Assembly: GCA_025981625.1 (NCBI GenBank)
Contig: JAICXF010000011.1
Location: 1 to 39,664, forward strand
Length of the DNA stretch: 39,664 nt
Direction: 5' to 3'
Source: Sphingomonas sp.
GTDB lineage: Bacteria > Pseudomonadota > Alphaproteobacteria > Sphingomonadales > Sphingomonadaceae
Shown: positions 8,482 through 15,284 of the stretch, piece by piece
How positions within the stretch are numbered: position 1 is the stretch's first letter
How the letters are laid out: each line of letters starts with the position of its first letter
Notes under the pieces: generated by a model
Databases searched by the model: none
Seen by the model: only the letters and a program-made list of their open reading frames with translations
Told to the model about the DNA's origin: nothing
Translations under genes and position numbers: made by a program

Positions 8482-10287
8482 CTAGAAACGGATTCGTCGG
8501 TCCGGAGCGGCGGACTCGGGTGTCGGCTCCCCGTCAACACTGTCCGACCGACCGGTGATCTGCTCACCGCTCCTCTGCTTCGACCGCACCTTGAGGAGGT
8601 CCTGGCGCGACAGGATTCCCACGACCTTGCGGGTCTCGTGATCCACGATCGGCACCCGGCCCACGCCGGATTCGACCATCATGTCCGCCACTTCGCCGCA
8701 CGGTGTCTCGGGGAATGCATAGCCGATCGACGCGTCCGACAAGGCATCGGCGAGGCGTCCGTCGGTCGCCCTGCCCACCTGCCACTCCAGCGCATCGCTG
8801 CGCGAGACCAGCCCCAGGAGCCGTCCGGCCGAGTCGACTACCGGATAGGACCGATGGGTCGCATCCTCGGCGAAGAACCGGACTGCGTCGGGAAGCGGCA
8901 TCGTCCCCGGAAGCGTCTCCGGATTGGTCGTCATCACCTGGCCGGCCTGAAGGAACTCGAGAGCGTCGACGCTATACTCGCGAAGGATGTGTCGCCCGCG
9001 CCTGGCAATCTTCTCCGTCAGGATAGAGCGCTTCATGATCAGCACGCTGATGGCATAGGCCGCGGACCCGGCGGCAATCGTCTCCGGCAGGGCGGAGAGA
9101 TGGTTGGTGAGCTCGGCGGCGAACAGCGCTCCGGTCATCGGCGCCCGCATCGTGCCGCTCATGACGCCCGTCATCCCGATCATCGCCCAGAAGCCCGGAT
9201 CGCCGGGCAGATACTGGCCAATCAGAAAGCCGAGACAGCCGCCGAGGATCAGCAACGGCGCGAGGATCCCCCCCGACGTCCCCGAACCGAGCGCGACCAG
9301 CCACACGACCGCCTTGACGACCAGGAGCAGGAGGACGGCTTTGATGGCGAGGCTACCGTTCAGCAGGTCCTGGATGCTGCCGTAGCCTGCCCCGAGGACC
9401 CGGATGTCGAACAATCCGCCGATCGCCACGACCACCGCGCCGATCGCGGGCCACCACATCCAGTGAACCGGAAGGCGGTGAAAGCCGTCCTCGATCCGGT
9501 ACAGCAGGAATGACAGGAAGGCGGCCTGGAGCCCGGTCACCAGCCCAAGCGCGGCGGCGATGGCGACCGGCTCCATCCCGGGCGGAGTGGGGGCTGCAAA
9601 GGGGAACAACGGACCGGCGCCGACCAGCAGCGGGCGCCACGCCAGCGACACCAGCACGGCGGTGACGACCGGAACGAAGCTCCGCGGTTTCCACTCGAAC
9701 AGCAGCAGCTCGACGGCGAGCATGATCGAGGCGAGCGGAGTGCCGAAGATCCCGGTCATCCCCGCCGCTGCGCCGGCGACCAGCAAGGTCTTCCGCTCCG
9801 CCGCGCTCAGATCGAACAGCTGAGCGAAGAGCGAGCCGATCGCGCCGCCCGTCATGATGATCGGCCCTTCAGCGCCGAACGGACCGCCGCTGCCGATCGA
9901 GACGGCCGATGAAAGGGGTTTCAGCAGCGCGACTTTGAGGGACAGCTTGCTGTCGCCGAACAGGATCGTTTCGATTGCCTCGGGAATGCCGTGCCCCCGG
10001 ATCTTGTCCGATCCGAAGCGGGCCATCAGCCCGACGATGATACCGCCGGCCACGGGCACGAGCAGCACCAAAAGCGCGCCGCGATGGGCGATCAGGGCGG
10101 GTGCGACCGTCGCTTTGCCGTACCACAGGAGATTGGTCGCAAGCGCGATCAGCTTCAGCAGCAGCCAGGCGGCGAATGCTCCGCCGGTCCCGGCGACAAT
10201 CGCCATCGCGGCCAGGATGAGCATCCGGTAATCGGCGCTGTAATCGGCGAGGCGCCGCGGGTGACGGGTGGAAGGGACGGTAGCCAT
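8482..10287 (-). CDS. CLC-family chloride transporter with C-terminal CBS domains
   Basis: A 601-residue inner-membrane protein that moves chloride or another small anion, probably as an H+/Cl- antiporter. CLC signatures seen: HGIPEAIE in place of the first GSGIP-type motif, GSGGPFGAEGP near residue 134 with the gating glutamate, and a GxxxP-like GGILAP later. The proton-pathway glutamate of ClC-ec1 appears to be kept in FEWKP, which favours exchange over channel function (alignment by eye). From about residue 460 two CBS domains follow (QVMTTNPETLPG and a second ending VVGILSRQDLL), which usually sense nucleotides. The ATG at 10287 (MATVPSTRH) is preferred to a TTG 36 bases upstream. It lies 45 bases downstream of the Slam gene on the same strand and could be read through from it, though no functional link is known. 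Confidence 0.9.
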   Translation of the reverse strand: MATVPSTRHPRRLADYSADYRMLILAAMAIVAGTGGAFAAWLLLKLIALATNLLWYGKATVAPALIAHRGALLVLLVPVAGGIIVGLMARFGSDKIRGHGIPEAIETILFGDSKLSLKVALLKPLSSAVSIGSGGPFGAEGPIIMTGGAIGSLFAQLFDLSAAERKTLLVAGAAAGMTGIFGTPLASIMLAVELLLFEWKPRSFVPVVTAVLVSLAWRPLLVGAGPLFPFAAPTPPGMEPVAIAAALGLVTGLQAAFLSFLLYRIEDGFHRLPVHWMWWPAIGAVVVAIGGLFDIRVLGAGYGSIQDLLNGSLAIKAVLLLLVVKAVVWLVALGSGTSGGILAPLLILGGCLGFLIGQYLPGDPGFWAMIGMTGVMSGTMRAPMTGALFAAELTNHLSALPETIAAGSAAYAISVLIMKRSILTEKIARRGRHILREYSVDALEFLQAGQVMTTNPETLPGTMPLPDAVRFFAEDATHRSYPVVDSAGRLLGLVSRSDALEWQVGRATDGRLADALSDASIGYAFPETPCGEVADMMVESGVGRVPIVDHETRKVVGILSRQDLLKVRSKQRSGEQITGRSDSVDGEPTPESAAPDRRIRF

Positions 10288-10332
10288 GTCGGGCGCTTCA
10301 CGCGATTGTGCGCCGCAATGCAAGCCGGCTGG

Positions 10333-11655
10333 CTAGAATGCGCGGGCGAGGCCGATCTCGGTCCGGGCGCGCCGATAATCGTAGAATTCGACGCTGCTGC
10401 GATTGCGCTCGATCGAGAATCGAACGAGCGGGGAGAAGCCTCGGAACTGAATCTGCCGAAAGGTCGCACCAATGCTGAGGCGGCGATAGCGATCTTCTCG
10501 CTTGTGCGGAAACAGCAGCAGGCGCTCGTCCGCGTGCAATCCGCCGATCTCCACGGCAAGCGTACCGGTCATCCGGCCAAGATCTCGCCAAAAGGTCAGA
10601 CCTGTTCGCCACCCGTTGGTCGAATAGCCGGGCTCCTTCAGGGCCTCGCGAGAGACAGCGCCGGTCAACGCGAGGCCGGTCGTCGGCGATAGTGCGCGTT
10701 CGATGCCGACCTGGCCGGCATAGCTCTTGCCGTCCTGGAGATCGCTAAACCTGTTGTCGACCAGGGCCGCCGACCCGCTCGCTCGAAGCAAGGTCCGCGC
10801 CCCCAGCGCGTGCGACATGGTGCCTGCGACGCGTGCGGAGCGGAGGAACGGCTTCTGCCCGAACCATCGCTGCGTCAGGCCGAATTCCAGCTGCAGCCTG
10901 TCGTGCCCAAGCCCGAGTTCGGGGCCGACCGCGAAATCAGCGGCCACGTCATTGAACTCGCTCCGGCCGTAGAGGTCGGCCGAGCCGCTCACGCGAGCAA
11001 GGAGACTGGCGTCACTGCCGAGCGGCAACCGCCGGTAAGCTTGCGCCTGGAGCGACAGGCCGATTCCGGATTTGGCTTTGCCCGAATCGGCAATCTCGAA
11101 GTCGCCGAGTACCGTTCCCAGCGTACTCGACCGGGTCGCACGGTTGATATTCGTGTCGGGCGCGATTGCGATCTCGATGCTTCCGCCCATTGGCAGCCGC
11201 GCACGCAGCGCCTCGGAATAGCGATCCACCAGCCGCGCCACGGCCGGCGGCAGCCCCGCCGAGCGGACGGCGCGGACCTGCCGCCACGCACCCTCCTTGT
11301 CGCCCATGTGGTCGAGGACGCCTGCAAGCTCCAGCCGCGCGCGTGTCGCGTTCGGCCGCTCGTCGACGATCTCCCGCAGGAGCACGGCGGCGGCGGTCCA
11401 GTTGCGGTGTTTGATCTCCAGCATCGCCAAGCGAAAGCGGGCCTCCAGCCGCACGTCCTGTGACGGATCGTCCATCAGTGCTTTGTACGCCTTGCGAGCC
11501 ACGGCCTCGTCCCCTCTGGCGAGCGCGGCGTCAGCAAGCGCGAACAGCTGGTTGGCACTCACTGCGAGCTTCACGGCGGCGGGCGCTGCTGCGTCGGTTT
11601 GCCCCGGCAGCAATCCCGCACCTACAGCGGCCACGCTTAGCAAGAATACGCGCAC
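10333..11655 (-). CDS. Surface lipoprotein assembly modifier (Slam, type XI secretion outer-membrane protein)
   Basis: An outer-membrane translocon that carries TbpB-like lipoproteins to the cell surface. The 440-residue product has a signal peptide (about 1-23), an alpha-helical N-terminal region with TPR-like repeats (about 30-145), and a beta-barrel of the DUF560/Slam type (about 155-440). Its ending NRSSVEFYDYRRARTEIGL is the characteristic Slam C-terminus, closing on a terminal Phe. Slam proteins are often nearer 480-550 residues, so the periplasmic part is short. The GTG start at 11655 lies 10 bases after the stop of the upstream TbpB-like lipoprotein gene, so the transporter and its likely cargo are co-transcribed. 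Known family function is lipoprotein surface display; its use for the two lipoproteins here is inferred from the operon. Confidence 0.9.
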   Translation of the reverse strand: MRVFLLSVAAVGAGLLPGQTDAAAPAAVKLAVSANQLFALADAALARGDEAVARKAYKALMDDPSQDVRLEARFRLAMLEIKHRNWTAAAVLLREIVDERPNATRARLELAGVLDHMGDKEGAWRQVRAVRSAGLPPAVARLVDRYSEALRARLPMGGSIEIAIAPDTNINRATRSSTLGTVLGDFEIADSGKAKSGIGLSLQAQAYRRLPLGSDASLLARVSGSADLYGRSEFNDVAADFAVGPELGLGHDRLQLEFGLTQRWFGQKPFLRSARVAGTMSHALGARTLLRASGSAALVDNRFSDLQDGKSYAGQVGIERALSPTTGLALTGAVSREALKEPGYSTNGWRTGLTFWRDLGRMTGTLAVEIGGLHADERLLLFPHKREDRYRRLSIGATFRQIQFRGFSPLVRFSIERNRSSVEFYDYRRARTEIGLARAF

Positions 11656-11665
11656 CGGCTGCCGC

Positions 11666-12625
11666 TTAGGGTTTCTTTGCGATCCAGACCCCCGACATGC
11701 TGCCCCACTGCTGCGTGCCGGGGACCTGGAACGGCGCGGTCCAGTTGGCCATCAACTCGGCTGCTTGGCGACCAGTGAAGCTGCCCTGGAACGACGAGGG
11801 CGCATCAGATCCCGGCACGTGGAACGATCCGCTGAAGCTAGTCGCTCCTTTGGCGAAGTTCGTGTCGCGCAACGTGTAATCCCCAAGGGACACCGGGTCC
11901 CAAAATCCAGCAGTTTCGGGCTTCATGACGCCCGTTAAGGCGCCATGACCGTAATCGAATGTCAGGGATACGGTGCCGGAAATAGGGCCGTAGCCGTCAG
12001 TAGCGACGCCCATCACACTGCCCGTATAGATGGCAGTGCCGGCCAGCGGAACGTCGCCCACCGCGGTCGGGATCCCATAGGCGAAAACGCCAGGGGTATA
12101 GCCGGTCCCGCCCAACCAGTTACCGAATCCCGTATATTTGTATCCGTCGTGGCTGGGCCAGGAGAGTATAACCAGGACGCGTTGCGTTGCGTCAGAGGTT
12201 CCGAACGTCACATCACTCGAGGTGGAATAGATGTCGGTCCAGTGGCCGGTGTTCTCGTAGAAAGAGCCATCGGCGCCACCAACCACCAATCGGCCGGGCT
12301 GGAACCCAGGAAGCGTGATCAGGTATTTCCCGCTGCTTTCGTCGTAGGCAAACTGAACGGACTGGTTTTGCGTAAGCTGGTTTGGCCCCCCGAAATACGC
12401 GGCGTAGGTGGCAAAGGGCGCGCTACTCTGAATGTCTGTCGGAATGGTCGGAGGTGGTGGCGGCACCGGCGCCGGTGCCGGTGCCGGTGACGGTGACGGT
12501 GTCGGCATTGGAGCGGTCGGTGCCGCAGGGATGAAGCTGGACTGCGTATCGCCGCCTCCGCACGCGGCCAGGCCAAGAGCCGCGGCCGAAACTCCCAATA
12601 ATCTGCACATGGTTCTAATGCGCAT
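11666..12625 (-). CDS. TbpB-like surface lipoprotein 1 (predicted Slam cargo)
   Basis: A 319-residue lipoprotein with a signal peptide and lipobox LAAC (Cys22). A GGGDTQSSFIP anchor stretch and a long Pro/Ala/Thr/Ser-rich tether (about 31-62) follow, encoded by a hexanucleotide repeat. The rest is glycine- and aromatic-rich beta-strand sequence. Its last part (LTFDYGHGALTG, then SGSFHVPG, GSFTG and W-x-APFQ) resembles the eight-stranded barrel of transferrin-binding-protein B (TbpBBD) domains, which Slam recognises. The start ATG at 12625 has GGAG six bases upstream. The protein is shorter than true TbpB (one lobe, not two), so transferrin binding is not implied; the ligand is unknown and could be haem, a metal chelate or another nutrient. 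It is related to the next lipoprotein upstream and lies directly before the Slam gene. Confidence 0.85.
   Translation of the reverse strand: MRIRTMCRLLGVSAAALGLAACGGGDTQSSFIPAAPTAPMPTPSPSPAPAPAPVPPPPPTIPTDIQSSAPFATYAAYFGGPNQLTQNQSVQFAYDESSGKYLITLPGFQPGRLVVGGADGSFYENTGHWTDIYSTSSDVTFGTSDATQRVLVILSWPSHDGYKYTGFGNWLGGTGYTPGVFAYGIPTAVGDVPLAGTAIYTGSVMGVATDGYGPISGTVSLTFDYGHGALTGVMKPETAGFWDPVSLGDYTLRDTNFAKGATSFSGSFHVPGSDAPSSFQGSFTGRQAAELMANWTAPFQVPGTQQWGSMSGVWIAKKP
12468..12503. repeat. Hexanucleotide tandem repeat inside the lipoprotein tether
   Basis: Six head-to-tail copies of a GGYGNC unit: GGCGCC, GGTGCC twice, GGTGAC twice, GGTGTC. On the coding (minus) strand these encode alternating Pro-Ala, Pro-Ser and related dipeptides of the tether just after the lipid anchor. 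Copy-number change would keep the frame and only alter tether length. Confidence 0.8.
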
Positions 12626-12668
12626 GCTGTTCTCCAGGCTGGATTAGGCGCCTCTGAAAGCGCGGATG

Positions 12669-13640
12669 TCAGTGAGCCGCCTTGGCCATCCAGGCGCCAA
12701 GCGCCTGGTGAGTGTCACCGTCCAGCTGGAACGGCACTGCCCATCGCCCGATCGTTTCCTGGGCGTTCGGGCCGGTGAAGAGGCCGTCGAAGAAATTGGT
12801 GCCGGTGAGCGTCGTCGCGAACCTGCCCGAATAGCCCGTGCTACCGGGCGAGAAAACCGTTTGAGCGAACTTGTACGTTCCGACCGGAATCGGATTCATC
12901 CCCCCGGCGACGGAAAGGTCCAGCTGCCCGGCGAGCGCCCCCTTGCCGAAATCGAAATTGAGCTCGACGGTGCCGCCGGCCGGCAGCAGGAGCCAGCTGT
13001 TGCTGAGAGCGTCGAAGGTCTTGGCGTCCGTCAGGCCGGCGACTACGCCCTCATACGACGCATTGCCGCTCAACGGCATGGATCCGCCCGCTGTGAATGA
13101 GCCGAACGCGACCACACCGGAATCGATCGTGTAACCGAAATCCAGGTCATTCCGGCGCCACGTCGCCATTGCCGAATAGGAGTAGCCCGCGTTCGAATTG
13201 TCGAGCGTGAAAGCGCGGGTGCCGCAGCAGGCCCTGAACAGCAGCAGGAACGGATCGTCGGGTGCGGGATTCAGGATTTTCGGATCATGAATGAGCGCTC
13301 CGAAATCTTCGTCCGGTAGCGCCACCTCGTAAAAGCCGCCCGCATTATAGCGGATGATCGGTTCCGAGGCGTTTTTGTCGATGGAATTGAAACGGCCCGT
13401 CTCCGACGAGGTCGCCGAGTAAAGATTGGTCCACACTCCAGCCGACGCGAATTGCCCGACCACCGGCTGTGGGAAAATCGTCACGGCACTTGCCCCAGCC
13501 GGTGCCGGGGCCGGCGTTGGCGCTGGCGTCGTCGGCGGCGGGATGAAGCTCGTTTGAGTGCTGCCTCCTCCATCGCAGCCGGCAAGCGCCAGCGCGGCAG
13601 CACCAATCAGCAGTCTTGCAAAAAACTCGCGTGCCATCAT
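12669..13640 (-). CDS. TbpB-like surface lipoprotein 2 (predicted Slam cargo)
   Basis: A 323-residue lipoprotein, first gene of the presumed lipoprotein-lipoprotein-Slam operon. The signal peptide ends in lipobox LAGC (Cys22), followed by DGGGSTQTSFIP and a Pro/Thr/Ala tether (about 35-50). The C-terminal half has the same layout as lipoprotein 1: ELNFDFGKGALAG, SGRFATTLTG, DGLFTG, then GRWAVPFQ and GAWMAK, so the two are paralogues. Two adjacent ATGs at 13640 and 13637 both lie behind GGGAG; the second has the better spacing (7 bases against 4), and the choice changes one residue. The frame is open 28 codons further upstream, but that part covers the operator-like region. Two extra cysteines (FRACCG) sit mid-protein. 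Ligand unknown; surface exposure through Slam is inferred. Confidence 0.85.
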   Translation of the reverse strand: MMAREFFARLLIGAAALALAGCDGGGSTQTSFIPPPTTPAPTPAPAPAGASAVTIFPQPVVGQFASAGVWTNLYSATSSETGRFNSIDKNASEPIIRYNAGGFYEVALPDEDFGALIHDPKILNPAPDDPFLLLFRACCGTRAFTLDNSNAGYSYSAMATWRRNDLDFGYTIDSGVVAFGSFTAGGSMPLSGNASYEGVVAGLTDAKTFDALSNSWLLLPAGGTVELNFDFGKGALAGQLDLSVAGGMNPIPVGTYKFAQTVFSPGSTGYSGRFATTLTGTNFFDGLFTGPNAQETIGRWAVPFQLDGDTHQALGAWMAKAAH

Positions 13641-13695
13641 CCTGCTCCCGGATTCGCCTGACAGCGGTGTACGGATCGCGCTGGGGGATGTGCGA

Positions 13696-13735
13696 TGATG
13701 GACTTCTGATGATCTTCTGATCATCTCATGATGAC
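13696..13735. promoter_or_regulatory. Four tandem 11-bp repeats between divergent genes, probable winged-helix operator
   Basis: The core TGAT(G/C) occurs at 13696, 13707, 13718 and 13729, exactly 11 bp apart. The two middle units, CTTCTGATGAT (13703-13713) and CTTCTGATCAT (13714-13724), agree at 10 of 11 bases; the next unit (13725-13735) agrees with the first of these at 8 of 11. The middle also reads as an inverted repeat GATGATC-TTCT-GATCATC. Direct repeats on an 11-bp helical pitch are how PhoB/OmpR-type winged-helix dimers bind in tandem. The site lies 56 bases from the lipoprotein start and 16 bases before the regulator start, so it could control both. Confidence 0.6.
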
Positions 13736-13751
13736 AGGCGGTGGCGCTTAG

Positions 13752-15284
13752 ATGTTGAAGCTTGTCGACCTTGCGAACCGAGCGGATTTCGACGCGGGCC
13801 CCTTTCGCGTCAGCCCGGCCACGCGCACGGTCACAGGACCCGCGGGGATCGCCACGCTCGAGCCCATCGTCATGAAGGTGTTCCTGCTGCTGCTCGACGC
13901 TGGCGGCGGGGTCGTGACCCGCGACGAGCTGTTCGCCAGCGCATGGGGCGGTGTCTTTGTTGGCGACGACAGCCTGAACCGGGCCATCGGCCGCGTGCGC
14001 AAAATCGCCGGCGAAACCGCCCCTGGCCTGTTCGAGATCGAGACGATCCCCCGTACCGGTTACCGCCTAACGGGCGAGATTCTAGCGTCCGCCGGAGCCG
14101 CGGATCGCTCACATCAAGCGAACTCAGGGCGCGGCATGTCTCGCCGGGTCATCGTCGGTTCGGGGGCCGCCGTGGTGCTTGCCGCCGGCGCCGGGCTTGG
14201 GCTGTGGTGGTCCCGTTCCGCTGACGATGACCGATTCAATGGCCTGCTGAAGCGTGCCCGGGAGGGGCTCGACTACGGCGATGGCTCCCCCGAGCCTGCG
14301 AACTATCTGCGGCAAGCCGTCGCCATGCGTCCGCGCGATGCCGCGGCGCAAGGCTTATTGGCGTTTGCACTGACATACACCACCAAGCTCCGGAAAAACG
14401 GCTCGGACAGCGCCGTGGACGAGGCACAGGAAGCCGCCAACACCAGCCTTCGACTGGACCCCGCCGAGCCCAATGCCCGGCTTGCGTTGATCCAGCTTCA
14501 AACGACCCTGGACCTCGCCACAACCGAAGATCGGGTGCGGGGAATACTTGCTACTGCGCCCGACAATATCCTGGCGATGCGGGTTCTATGGTCGCTGTTG
14601 CAGTCGGCCGGTCGAAGTCGCGACGCGTTGGCCTTGGTGCAACGTGCCGTCTCGATCAAACCCCTTGCCGCGGCGAACAATTACCCGCTGGCTCAATTGC
14701 TCTGGATCGTCGGCCGCACCTCCGAAGCGGACCGGATCATCGATCGGGCGATGGAGTCATGGCCGAAGCATCGCTATGTGCGATTTGCCCGCTTCACGAT
14801 CTTTGCCTTCACTGGCCGCCCCCGTGCCGCGCTAGCGATGCTCGACAGTGATGAAACGCGACCGCAGGGTTTCTCGCCAGCTTCGGTCGCGCTGTATCGA
14901 ATCTCGCTCGCTGCGCTGGATCAACCGTCACGATCGAACGTCGCTGAAGCGGTTCGCGCCAATGCCGACGCGGTTAAGCAGGATCCGAAGCTCGCTTCGC
15001 AGGCGGTGCTCACCCTGTGCGCGCTCGGGCAGGTCGATGCGGCATTCGAAATCGCCAATGACCTGCTGCTTTTCCGCGTTCCCAGCGACTCTGCTGCGGA
15101 AGACGCCGCCGGTCGGAGGCGGGTAAGAAGTACGGCGTGGCGGTTTACTCCATGGCTGTTTACCCCGCCCGCTGCTCCTCTTCGGGCCGATCCGCGTTTC
15201 GCCGCCCTGTGCGATGGCACAGGTCTGACCGATTACTGGACCAAGCGACGGATCAAGCCAGACTACCAGCTGGTTGGCGCTTAG
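13752..15284 (+). CDS. Membrane-tethered winged-helix regulator with TPR-like C-terminal domain
   Basis: A 510-residue one-component regulator of CadC/ToxR-like layout. Residues about 15-108 form an OmpR/PhoB-type winged helix (VFLLLLDAGGGVVTRDEL, then DDSLNRAIGRVRKI and TIPRTGYRL, the usual wing hairpin). A single membrane segment follows at about 132-150, after MSRR, placing the DNA-binding part in the cytoplasm and residues beyond 155 in the periplasm. That part is helical, with TPR-like repeats (for example NYLRQAVAMRPRDAAAQGLLAFAL). No receiver domain or kinase is present, so it presumably senses a periplasmic or envelope signal directly. It is divergent from the lipoprotein-Slam operon across a tandem-repeat site, and its stop overlaps that of the convergent TonB receptor gene. 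Regulation of both flanks is inferred. Confidence 0.87.
   Translation: MLKLVDLANRADFDAGPFRVSPATRTVTGPAGIATLEPIVMKVFLLLLDAGGGVVTRDELFASAWGGVFVGDDSLNRAIGRVRKIAGETAPGLFEIETIPRTGYRLTGEILASAGAADRSHQANSGRGMSRRVIVGSGAAVVLAAGAGLGLWWSRSADDDRFNGLLKRAREGLDYGDGSPEPANYLRQAVAMRPRDAAAQGLLAFALTYTTKLRKNGSDSAVDEAQEAANTSLRLDPAEPNARLALIQLQTTLDLATTEDRVRGILATAPDNILAMRVLWSLLQSAGRSRDALALVQRAVSIKPLAAANNYPLAQLLWIVGRTSEADRIIDRAMESWPKHRYVRFARFTIFAFTGRPRAALAMLDSDETRPQGFSPASVALYRISLAALDQPSRSNVAEAVRANADAVKQDPKLASQAVLTLCALGQVDAAFEIANDLLLFRVPSDSAAEDAAGRRRVRSTAWRFTPWLFTPPAAPLRADPRFAALCDGTGLTDYWTKRRIKPDYQLVGA

Noticed and set aside
12319..12608. Minus-strand frames rich in Arg-His over the lipoprotein tether
   Set aside because: They are alternate-frame readings of the GGTGCC hexamer repeat.
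11666..13640. Lipoproteins as true transferrin receptors
   Set aside because: They are half the size of TbpB, with one barrel each, and the organism type does not suggest a vertebrate host.
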